Shown here piece after piece: positions 36,312 through 43,170 of a stretch of 64,000 bases of DNA (position 1 is its first letter; each line of letters begins with the position of its first letter). Origin of the DNA: Sinorhizobium terangae. GTDB lineage: Bacteria; Pseudomonadota; Alphaproteobacteria; Rhizobiales; Rhizobiaceae. A program made the translations under genes and the position numbers. The notes beneath the pieces are model-generated. The model did no database searches. It had not been told where the DNA came from and saw nothing but the letters and a program-made list of their open reading frames with translations. The DNA is taken from positions 1 through 64,000 of the forward strand of contig NZ_WITC01000078.1 in the NCBI RefSeq assembly GCF_009601505.1. Direction: 5' to 3'.

Positions 36312-37787
36312 ATGCGCAGTGAACTCTACATCGATGGAAAATGGACAGCGGCATCAAGCGGCGCGATGTTCGATGTCGTCAATCCGGCGACGGAAGAAGT
36401 GATCCACGAGGTCGCCGCGGCCACGGCGAAGGACGTAGATCTCGCCGTGAAGGCGGCGCGTCGCGCCTTCGACAAGGATGGCTGGCCGAAGCTGTCGGGC
36501 GCGCAACGGGCAAAATATTTGCGCGCCATCGCTGACGGCATCCGGGCGCGACAGGCGGAAATCGCCCGTCTCGAAGTCATCGACAACGGCAAGCCGTTTC
36601 CGGAGGCCGATTGGGATGTCGCCGATGCGGCCGGCTGCTTCGATTTCTATGCGGGGCTTGCCGAGCAGTTCGACAACAATCCGGAAGAGCCGATCGCGCT
36701 TGCCGATGCTCGCTTTACCTCCAAGGCGGTCAAGGAGCCGATCGGCGTCGCCGGTGCGATCATCCCCTGGAACTACCCGCTTCTCATGGCGGCCTGGAAG
36801 GTGGCGCCGGCGCTTGCCGCCGGCTGCACGGTCGTGCTGAAGCCGGCCGAAGTGACGTCGCTGACGGCGCTCGAACTCGCGGCGATCGCCGACGAGACGG
36901 GCTTGCCGCCGGGCGTGCTCAATATCGTCACCGGGTCCGGCTCGGTCGCCGGACAGGCGATCATCGACCACAGGCAAGTCGACAAGCTCGCCTTCACCGG
37001 CTCCGGCCCGGTCGGCTCGAAGATCATGGCGGCCGCAGCTCGCGACATCAAGCGCGTCAGCCTCGAACTCGGTGGCAAGTCGCCCTTCGTCGTCTTCGAC
37101 GATGCCGATATCGACGAGGCGGTCGAATGGATCATGTTCGGCATCTTCTGGAACCAGGGGCAGGTCTGCTCCGCCACATCGCGCGTCCTCGTGCAGCAGG
37201 GCATCTACGACCGCCTGCTGGCGCGACTTGTCGAAGAAACGAAGAAGATCAGGATCGGCAATGGTCTCGAAGAGGGCGTGCTGCTCGGGCCGCTGGTCTC
37301 CAGGCGCCAGCACGAGCAGGTGGTCGCTGCGATCGAAGCGGCGAAAGCTGCCGGGGCGACTGTCGCCTGCGGCGGGAAGCGCCCGGAAGGCTTCGAGAAA
37401 GGCTACTATCTCGAGCCGACGATCCTGACCGAAGCGCCGTTGGAGAGTGATGCCTGGCGCGAGGAGATTTTCGGCCCGGTCGTCTGCATCCGTCCGTTCG
37501 CAACCGAAGAGGAGGCGATCGAGCTTGCCAACGATTCCCGCTTCGGCCTCGCCGCAGCGGTGATGTCGAAGGACGATGTCCGCGCCGAACGGGTCGCGAG
37601 CGCCTTCCGCGCCGGCATCGTCTGGATCAACTGCTCGCAGCCGACGTTCACTGAGGCACCCTGGGGCGGCTACAAGGAATCGGGCATCGGCCGCGAACTC
37701 GGCCGCTGGGGCCTCGAAAACTATCTCGAGACGAAACAGATCACCCGTTTTGCCACCGGCGAGAAGTGGGGGTGGTACCTCAAATGA
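36312..37787 (+). CDS. Aldehyde dehydrogenase family protein, probable 2-oxoglutarate semialdehyde dehydrogenase
   Basis: A 491-residue NAD(P)+-dependent aldehyde dehydrogenase: cofactor-binding segment IPWNYPLLMAAWKVAPALA, general base E252 (LELGGKSP), nucleophile C286 (NQGQVCSATSR) and EEIFGPVV. Sequence features such as WGGYKESGIGRELG resemble betaine-aldehyde dehydrogenases, but the neighbours point to oxidation of 2-oxoglutarate semialdehyde to 2-oxoglutarate, the last step of hydroxyproline breakdown. AAGGAG precedes the ATG. Its stop overlaps the epimerase start by 4 bp. A general amino-aldehyde role is the main alternative. Confidence 0.83.
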   Translation: MRSELYIDGKWTAASSGAMFDVVNPATEEVIHEVAAATAKDVDLAVKAARRAFDKDGWPKLSGAQRAKYLRAIADGIRARQAEIARLEVIDNGKPFPEADWDVADAAGCFDFYAGLAEQFDNNPEEPIALADARFTSKAVKEPIGVAGAIIPWNYPLLMAAWKVAPALAAGCTVVLKPAEVTSLTALELAAIADETGLPPGVLNIVTGSGSVAGQAIIDHRQVDKLAFTGSGPVGSKIMAAAARDIKRVSLELGGKSPFVVFDDADIDEAVEWIMFGIFWNQGQVCSATSRVLVQQGIYDRLLARLVEETKKIRIGNGLEEGVLLGPLVSRRQHEQVVAAIEAAKAAGATVACGGKRPEGFEKGYYLEPTILTEAPLESDAWREEIFGPVVCIRPFATEEEAIELANDSRFGLAAAVMSKDDVRAERVASAFRAGIVWINCSQPTFTEAPWGGYKESGIGRELGRWGLENYLETKQITRFATGEKWGWYLK

Positions 37788-38836
37788 ATGGCTCCGTCTC
37801 CATGAACTGGACCCGCTCCCTTGACCTGCTGTTGGTCCATTGCCAGGGCGAGATCGGCAAGGTGATCGTCGGTGGTGCGCCGGAAATTCCGGGCGCGACC
37901 ATGCTCGACAAGATGAACCACATCAACGCGGTCGACGACAGCCTGCGCCGCTTCGTCACGTTCGAACCGCGCGCGAGCGTCGCCATGTCGATCAATCTGC
38001 TCGTCGCGCCGACGCGGCCCGGTACCGATGCAGGCGTCATCGTGCTGCAGGCCGACCGTGCCCATCCGATGTCTGGCAGCAATTGCATATGCGTCGTGAC
38101 CGCTCTGCTCGAAAGCGGCCAAGTTGCTATGCAGGAACCGGAAACGATCGTCCGGCTCGACACGCCGGCCGGCTTGATCGTCGCCCGCGCCGCCTGCCGC
38201 GATGGCCGCTGTCTGTCCGTCAGCCTCGACAATGTGCCGAGTTTCGCCGAGGCGCTGGACCGGGAGGTCGAGACGCCGCGATGGGGTCGCATCAAGGCCG
38301 ATATCGCCTTTGGCGGCGTCTACTACGCGATCGTCGATGTCGACCAGATCGGCGTCGAGATCGCGCCGGCGCATGCGCGCTATCTGGCGGAGGCGGGGAT
38401 AGAGCTGAAGTCGCTTCTCGCCGAGCAGATGACCGTGCGCCATCCAGAACTTACGGGTATCGACGAGATCGCCTATGTGATGTTCCGCGCACGGGACCCG
38501 GACGGCGCCGTGCGCACCTGCACGACGTTGAAGCCGGGGCGCGTCGACCGGTCGCCCTGTGGCACGGGAAGCTCCGCAAACCTGGCGACGCTCCATGCCC
38601 GCGGCGAGGTCGCCATTGGAGATCGGCGGATATCGCGCTCGATCATCGGCGGCGAATTCATTGCCGAGGCGATCGGTACGGCGGAGGTCGGCGGCCGACC
38701 TGCAGTGCTGCCGCGGATCACCGGGCGCGGCTGGATCTATGGTCGGGAGCAGCTCCGCATCTCCAGCGACGACCCGTTCAGAAGCGGCTTTGCGCTCTCC
38801 GACAGCTGGGGACCGCAGGTCGATATGCTGGGCTGA
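37784..38836 (+). CDS. Proline racemase family protein, probable hydroxyproline 2-epimerase with Ser/Cys active site
   Basis: A 350-residue member of the proline racemase superfamily, which uses two opposed acid/base residues for stereo-inversion at C-alpha. The second catalytic cysteine is present as C259 (SPCGTGSSAN). The first position, Cys in proline racemase and most 4-hydroxyproline epimerases, is serine here: S97 in HPMSGSN. Dehydratase members instead change the second Cys to Thr, so dehydration is less likely. The pathway context suggests trans-4-hydroxy-L-proline to cis-4-hydroxy-D-proline. The ATG at 37784 overlaps the dehydrogenase stop (ATGA); a second ATG at 37802 is possible. 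Confidence 0.82.
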   Translation: MNGSVSMNWTRSLDLLLVHCQGEIGKVIVGGAPEIPGATMLDKMNHINAVDDSLRRFVTFEPRASVAMSINLLVAPTRPGTDAGVIVLQADRAHPMSGSNCICVVTALLESGQVAMQEPETIVRLDTPAGLIVARAACRDGRCLSVSLDNVPSFAEALDREVETPRWGRIKADIAFGGVYYAIVDVDQIGVEIAPAHARYLAEAGIELKSLLAEQMTVRHPELTGIDEIAYVMFRARDPDGAVRTCTTLKPGRVDRSPCGTGSSANLATLHARGEVAIGDRRISRSIIGGEFIAEAIGTAEVGGRPAVLPRITGRGWIYGREQLRISSDDPFRSGFALSDSWGPQVDMLG

Positions 38837-38849
38837 AGGAGAAATGGCG

Positions 38850-39611
38850 ATGTCTGCAAAATCTCTCGCGGGCCAACACGTGCTTGTCACGGGCGCTTCC
38901 GGTGGGATCGGGGCTGCGATCGTCGAGCGGCTGGCGAAGGAGGGCGCACGCCCGATCATCCATTACGGCCGCGACAGGGCGGCGGCCGAGGCGCTGCTCG
39001 CGCGGATTTCCGGCAATGGGCGGATCGTCCAGGCCGACCTTTCCAACACCGACGGGGCCTTCGAGCTCTGGCGGAAGGCGGAGGTCGAGGCAGGCCGCAT
39101 CCACGCGCTGGTCAACAATGCCGGCATCCGCACCGAGGTTTCGATCGACGCGGGCTGCGACGCCTGGAGGGACGCCTGGCGACAAGAGTTCCAGGTGAAT
39201 TTCTTCGCCGCCGCCGATCTCTGCAAGGAGGCACTCAGGCACTTCAAGGCGCATGCCGGCGGCCGCATCGTCAATATGGCCAGCCGCGCGGGCCAGCGCG
39301 GCTATGCGGCCGATGCGATGCCCTATGGCGCGACCAAGGCGGCACTGATCAATCTCACGAAATCGATCGCGCGCAGCTTCGGCGGGGACGGCGTCGTTGC
39401 GGTGGCGATCGCGCCCGGCTGGGTGAAGACGGAGATGGCCGAGGACTTTGTCGCGAAATTCGGCAAGCAGGCCGCTGTCGCCGACATACCGATCGGCGAG
39501 ATGGCAGATGTCTCGGAAATCGCCGAGCTCGTTGCCTTCGCGCTCAGGCCATCGCAGCGTTCGCTGAATGGCGCAACGCTCGACGTCAATGGCGGCAGCT
39601 ACATTCGTTAG
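38850..39611 (+). CDS. Short-chain dehydrogenase/reductase (SDR), first of tandem pair
   Basis: A 253-residue classical SDR: cofactor motif VTGASGGIGAAIVE (13-26), NNAG (89-92), and the S145-Y159-K163 triad (NMASRAG and PYGATKAA). The C-terminus LNGATLDVNGGSYIR is typical. The ATG at 38850 is chosen because AAGGAG lies 8-9 bp upstream; an ATG 6 bp earlier is too close to it. It follows the epimerase by 13 bp and is probably in the same operon. Its step in hydroxyproline use is not known; oxidation or reduction of a hydroxylated ring or side product is possible. Confidence 0.86.
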   Translation: MSAKSLAGQHVLVTGASGGIGAAIVERLAKEGARPIIHYGRDRAAAEALLARISGNGRIVQADLSNTDGAFELWRKAEVEAGRIHALVNNAGIRTEVSIDAGCDAWRDAWRQEFQVNFFAAADLCKEALRHFKAHAGGRIVNMASRAGQRGYAADAMPYGATKAALINLTKSIARSFGGDGVVAVAIAPGWVKTEMAEDFVAKFGKQAAVADIPIGEMADVSEIAELVAFALRPSQRSLNGATLDVNGGSYIR

Positions 39612-39628
39612 ATCTCAAGGAGCGGAAC

Positions 39629-40384
39629 ATGATGAGATTAGAGGGCAGGGTCGCGGTCGTTACCGGCGGGGGCGGAGGAATCGGTTCCGCCATATCGCGG
39701 CGGCTGGCGGAAGAGGGCGCGTTGGTGGTGGTCTCCGACGTCAACGCCGATGCGGGGAGGACCGTCGCCGCCGAAATCGTCGCGGCTGGTGGCTCCGCCG
39801 TCGCCATCGCCGCTGACATTTCTCATAAGGAGCCCTGCTTCGGGCTGATCGCCGAGACATTTGCGCTGAAGAAACGCATCGACATTCTCGTCAACAACGC
39901 CGGTATAAATCGGCGCGGCAACCTGTTGTCACTGACCGACGACGACTGGCACGCGAGCTTCGCGGTCAATCTCGATTCGATGTTCCATCTCTGCCGCGCC
40001 GCCATCCCGCACATGATCGAGGCAGGCGGCGGCGCGATCGTCAACACCGCCTCGCAATGGGGCCTCTACCCGGCGCCGAACCACATCGCCTACAACACCA
40101 CAAAGGCCGCGGTTGCGGCTTTCACGCAGAACCTCGCCCGCGACTATGCCCCGCACAAGGTCCGCGTCAACGCGGTCTGCCCCGGCGAAATCCACACGCC
40201 CATGCTCGAGGCGGGGGTTAAGCGCTCGGGGCGCACTATCGCCGACCTCGACAAGCTTGTGCCGTTCGGCCGGATCGGCAAGCCGGAGGAAGTTGCCGCG
40301 CTTGTCGCCTTTCTCGCATCCGATGAGGCAGCCTTCATGTGCGGCTCGCTCGTCGAGATAACGGGTGCTCAGGCGGTTGCTTGA
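39629..40384 (+). CDS. Short-chain dehydrogenase/reductase (SDR), second of tandem pair
   Basis: A 251-residue classical SDR: VTGGGGGIGSAISR (11-24), NNAG (89-92), catalytic S142-Y155-K159, and VCPGEIHTPM after the catalytic region. AAGGAG is upstream, 17 bp after the first SDR. The two SDRs are clearly different in sequence, so they are not a recent duplication. It is the last gene of the cluster; the following gene is on the opposite strand. Substrate unknown. Confidence 0.86.
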   Translation: MMRLEGRVAVVTGGGGGIGSAISRRLAEEGALVVVSDVNADAGRTVAAEIVAAGGSAVAIAADISHKEPCFGLIAETFALKKRIDILVNNAGINRRGNLLSLTDDDWHASFAVNLDSMFHLCRAAIPHMIEAGGGAIVNTASQWGLYPAPNHIAYNTTKAAVAAFTQNLARDYAPHKVRVNAVCPGEIHTPMLEAGVKRSGRTIADLDKLVPFGRIGKPEEVAALVAFLASDEAAFMCGSLVEITGAQAVA

Positions 40385-40454
40385 AGTGGCGAGCGGCAGC
40401 AACGGGCCGATCATTCAGGTTCCGTCTATCGCAGTCGGCTGGAAGAGACCATCG

Positions 40455-40808
40455 CTATTCAAGGTCCTCTTGCACAAATTTGCTCGCGACATGGAGATCC
40501 GTCGTCTCCAGGCGACCGGGACCCAGGTTGACAAATTTGTGTGGCGTGTTCGCAGGCCCGAAGACGATCTGCCCCGAAGTGGCTTCTAGCTGCTGGTCGC
40601 CAACGGTAAACAGAGCCCGGCCTTGGCGAACGATAAAAACTTCATCATACGGATGCTTGTGGAGTTTGGGGCCTCGGCCGATTTCATCAGTTGTGTAGAA
40701 GATAACGGAGATGTCGGTGCCAAACACGTTACCTTCGAATCCACCTTTCCAAACGTCCTCCTTTTCAGCCCATTGAGCACGGTTCAGGAGTGCCGGTTTC
40801 TTTTGCAT
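40455..40808 (-). CDS. Cupin-domain protein
   Basis: A 117-residue single-cupin protein. Motif 1 is KLHKHPYDEVFIVRQGRA, with its two His, Glu and a following Gly, and motif 2 is FGPANTPHKFVN. The metal ligands (H, H, E, H) are therefore intact. It starts at ATG 40808 with AGAGGAAC upstream. It converges on the SDR genes with 70 bp between and has no operon partner. Small cupins serve as isomerases, dioxygenases or sensors; no function can be assigned. Confidence 0.83.
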   Translation of the reverse strand: MQKKPALLNRAQWAEKEDVWKGGFEGNVFGTDISVIFYTTDEIGRGPKLHKHPYDEVFIVRQGRALFTVGDQQLEATSGQIVFGPANTPHKFVNLGPGRLETTDLHVASKFVQEDLE

Positions 40809-41120
40809 GCATGTTCCTCTTGATGTCTCAACACCTCTTCAACATGACAATGCTTCCTCAAGTTACGTTGAGGTCAACGGTTGATTTCAACGTTCCGGTC
40901 ACTTGGTCGGAATTCCAGTCGCTGCGTGCCTCCGCCGCCAATTTGAGGCTTCTGAGGTAAAGCCGAGTCCCACAGGAGCCGTCACCTGAGGGGAAGGTCC
41001 ACATCGGGGCCTGGCTGCCGAGCGGTTGACAGAGCCATGCAGGTGGGCGTGAGATGGCTTGAGAACTGTGGCTCCGCGGCGACCGCAAGATTTTATCAGG
41101 AAAGAGATCGGGTCGGGCGG

Positions 41121-41321
41121 AGCTCTTCACATCTTGATGAGGACAAGGCCATCGCAGCTTCCAAGAGGCACCTGACGGCCTCTCAGGCGGGAAGTATCGC
41201 CGCAGCCGCAGGCGTCTCAAGATGCGTTCCCATGCATTTCTCGCCCCGCTATCTCGGTCGAGAGCAATTGTTGTTGGACGAGTTTCGGAGGGGACTTACC
41301 ACAGGACTCGCCACCCTCTGA
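41121..41321 (+). pseudogene. C-terminal remnant of an RNase Z-like metallo-beta-lactamase-fold protein
   Basis: Translation of this stretch gives HLDEDKAIAASKRHLTASQA followed by AAGVSRCVPMHFSPRYLG, which matches the C-terminal end of RNase Z/ElaC-like proteins (the HLTARQAG and HFSPRY motifs). The N-terminal part with the HxHxDH metal-binding motif is absent upstream; the preceding 300 bp gives no matching translation in any frame. It is best read as the tail of a deleted gene. It abuts a repeat mosaic that begins at 41322, which may mark the breakpoint. Confidence 0.55.
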
Positions 41322-41390
41322 CTACAGCGCCGCGCGTCTTTTCAGACGCACAAAGGACGCTGTAGCCCTTTGAGAAATCATGCTGTCTCA
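41322..41390 (-). repeat. Dispersed palindromic intergenic repeat, copy 2 (inverted)
   Basis: CTACAGCG (41322-41329) to CGCTGTAG (41358-41365), with an inner GCGTC/GACGC hairpin and the GCATGATTT-type flank, is the reverse complement of the element at 5-64. It is followed by two further inverted repeats, forming a mosaic up to 41486. Confidence 0.75.
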
Positions 41391-41486
41391 TGCATGTCAC
41401 CCAAAAGTGTGCAGCCGTATCGGGACAGCGACATGCAAGAAAGCCATGGCCTAACGCGTCGCATCAGTCCGATTGAACGCGACGCG
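41391..41486. repeat. Two further inverted repeats of the intergenic mosaic
   Basis: TGCATGTC (41391-41398) pairs with GACATGCA (41430-41437), and CGCGTCGC (41455-41462) pairs with GCGACGCG (41479-41486). The second sits immediately after the stop of the SPW-repeat gene (minus strand) and may also end its transcript. Similar modules recur in rhizobial intergenic DNA. Confidence 0.6.
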
Positions 41487-41488
41487 CT

Positions 41489-41848
41489 TCAAGCATGCGA
41501 CTGTGGGTGGCGATAGTCCCAGACAGCCCAGGCCGACAATGCTGCGACGAGCACGCCGAGGATGACGTGTGTCCACATCGCGTTCATGTTTGCCATGAAG
41601 CCGAGCAGCCAGGGAGAAACGATCAGCCAGAGGCCGATCACCATGTTCACCCATTCCTCCCATTCTGCGAAGGCTGAAAGCGCAGCAATCGCCAGCGCGC
41701 CGAGCACGATGCCGGCGATCCAGGCATTCCAGGTCGGCACGGCGTCAACCGCAAAACCGATGACCCAGGGAGAGAGGAACAAGCACACCCCAAGGACCAG
41801 GTTGGCCCAGTCCTGAGCCCTTTTTCCCGCAATGAGAGTGTTTGGCAT
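41489..41848 (-). CDS. SPW-repeat family membrane protein
   Basis: A 119-residue membrane protein with four hydrophobic helices arranged as two copies of the SPW motif: LFLSPWVIGFA and LIVSPWLLGFM, each preceded by a NLVLGVCL- or NMVIGLWL-type helix. The family is common in bacteria and archaea; its function is unknown. The start MPNTLIAG is preferred because GGAGGT lies 5 bp upstream. The gene is isolated: an RNase Z remnant and repeats lie on one side and an 0.8-kb gap without a supported gene on the other. Confidence 0.85.
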   Translation of the reverse strand: MPNTLIAGKRAQDWANLVLGVCLFLSPWVIGFAVDAVPTWNAWIAGIVLGALAIAALSAFAEWEEWVNMVIGLWLIVSPWLLGFMANMNAMWTHVILGVLVAALSAWAVWDYRHPQSHA

Positions 41849-42538
41849 GACAACCTCCACGTATGAAGTTTGGCCAAAGCGTCACCCTCGCGTGCGCCTG
41901 ACGTTTCAGCTCCGCTGCATCGGTCGCACGGTCGCTGTAACGCTTTGAATTGCTAGGTTAATTTTACGCTCAAATCGAGCTCAATTCAAGAATCCCGCAA
42001 CCCACGAATTTTATGGATTGTTCACCCGAAATCCGCGGCTCAGTTCCCTGATACCGTGGTTGACGTGTTTGTCCCGGCGGATAACCATCGCCAGTGAGCA
42101 CAGCGGCCACACCGTTCAGAGACCCGCCAACTTGCTCAGGTCGTCGATCGCGCCCGGTGCCGCGGCGAGAACGGCGGCGCCCTTGGTCAGGCGCTCGCCC
42201 TCGACGGGGACGGACAGGTACCAGCCGCCCGCTGATGATGGCAATGCCGAAGGCGATTGACGACGTTCGCCCAGCCGGTAGAGGCGATCGCCCGGGAGGC
42301 GGTGACATGGTTCGGCAAGGAGAGCGCGGAAGATCCTTCCGCGCCAAATCATCGGTTTGACTGAACGCCGATCTCGCCTGGCGCTCCTCCGTCTGTGGCG
42401 GGTAGGCCCCGCAAATTCCGGACGCGCCGGCTGGCAATCGCGATCCAACGGGCGCATGCTGGCCGCTATCGCCCTCGATGATTGGCGATGCGAGCGCGCC
42501 GTCGCACTCTTCGCTGCTCGAGGGCGGTCTTCGGAATA
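41849..42538. other. Intergenic stretch without a supported gene
   Basis: No reading frame here has a family motif together with a start and ribosome binding site. Open frames exist on both strands but look like non-coding GC-rich sequence: arginine- and proline-rich, without domain signatures. It may contain a decayed gene, but I cannot identify one. Confidence 0.4.
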
Positions 42539-42574
42539 CTGCATGTTTAAATCGGAGCCGATTTAAACATGCAG
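42539..42574. repeat. Perfect 16-bp inverted repeat
   Basis: CTGCATGTTTAAATCG (42539-42554) and its exact reverse complement (42559-42574) flank a 4-bp loop, GAGC. The right arm overlaps the start of repeat copy 3. It is AT-rich compared with the surroundings and contains TTTAAA in each arm. Confidence 0.8.
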
Positions 42575-42629
42575 CAATTCAGAGTGCTGCAGCGACCGTT
42601 CTGCGCCTGAAAAGCGCACGGCGCTGCAG
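42565..42629 (+). repeat. Dispersed palindromic intergenic repeat, copy 3
   Basis: AAACATGCAGCAATTCAGAG, followed by CTGCAGCG (42588-42595) and the matching CGCTGCAG (42622-42629), is the same element as at 5-64 and in the same orientation. The arms have changed in a compensatory way (CTACAGCG/CGCTGTAG to CTGCAGCG/CGCTGCAG), so the base pairing is kept. Confidence 0.8.
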
Positions 42630-42656
42630 GATCAATCAGAACCCGAGGAGGTTGCT

Positions 42657-42866
42657 GTGAGCGGGCACGTCTACAAGAAGATAGAGTTGATCGGAAGTTC
42701 AGAGGCCTCGGTTACCGACGCCATCGAAACGGCGATTTCACGGGCCTCGAAAACCATGCGCAATCTCGACTGGTTCGAGGTCGACCAGATTCGGGGGCAG
42801 ATCGTCAACGGGGAGGTGGCGCATTATCAGGTCGTCATGAAGGTGGGCTTCCGCCTCGATGATTGA
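42657..42866 (+). CDS. Dodecin-family flavin-binding protein
   Basis: A 69-residue dodecin. MSGHVYKKIELIGSSEASV, the helix TDAIETAISRASKTMRNLDW and the strand ARAHYQVVMKVGFRLDD-like C-terminus follow the family pattern; the flavin-stacking tryptophan is W39 (LDWFEV). Dodecins form hollow 12-mers that bind and buffer flavins such as FMN or riboflavin. The start is GTG with GAGGAGG about 6 bp upstream. The repeat upstream ends 27 bp before the start. Monocistronic. Confidence 0.9.
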   Translation: MSGHVYKKIELIGSSEASVTDAIETAISRASKTMRNLDWFEVDQIRGQIVNGEVAHYQVVMKVGFRLDD

Positions 42867-42910
42867 TGCGCGCGGCCGATGGCATCCGGTGCCGGCGACC
42901 CTTGCTTAAA

Positions 42911-43072
42911 AGAGAGCCCTCCCCAACCCAACAAGGGGGAGGGGCTTACGATGCAGCGCCCGCTCCGTCTCGGCCCCGACGGTTCCATGGTTTGAGGGTG
43001 CTGGAGATTGGCACCTGCGTTGGCCGCGCGTGCCAAACTCCTCCCCCTTGTGAGGACGGTTGGGGAGGGGTC
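42911..43072. repeat. Inverted pair of REP-like elements (BIME/MITE-like)
   Basis: CCCTCCCCAACC...ACAAGGGGGAGG (42918-42944) recurs inverted at 43038-43070 with a short insertion. Each arm is itself a hairpin (CCCTCCCC/GGGGAGGG), and the two arms can pair with each other. The enclosed roughly 95 bp are unique within the window. The layout resembles paired REP sequences or a small non-autonomous element. Confidence 0.65.
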
Positions 43073-43170
43073 TTGATTTCGGACGCACCGTAGCCGGTCC
43101 CCTTCCTTTACATTTCGGCTTCCCATGCGCACACTCGCGCCCCAGGAAGGCGTTCCGTTGGGAGGCGGTC

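Noticed and set aside
36312-37787. Betaine aldehyde dehydrogenase (betB) assignment
   Set aside because: Sequence is similar, but there is no betA/betC/betI nearby and the surrounding genes complete a hydroxyproline pathway.
40858-41220. Minus-strand open frame of 120 codons
   Set aside because: Arginine/proline/serine-rich translation with no motif; it overlaps the RNase Z-like remnant.
42116-42544. Minus-strand open frame of 142 codons in the 0.8-kb gap
   Set aside because: No family motif and no ribosome binding site; its 5' end lies inside the perfect inverted repeat.
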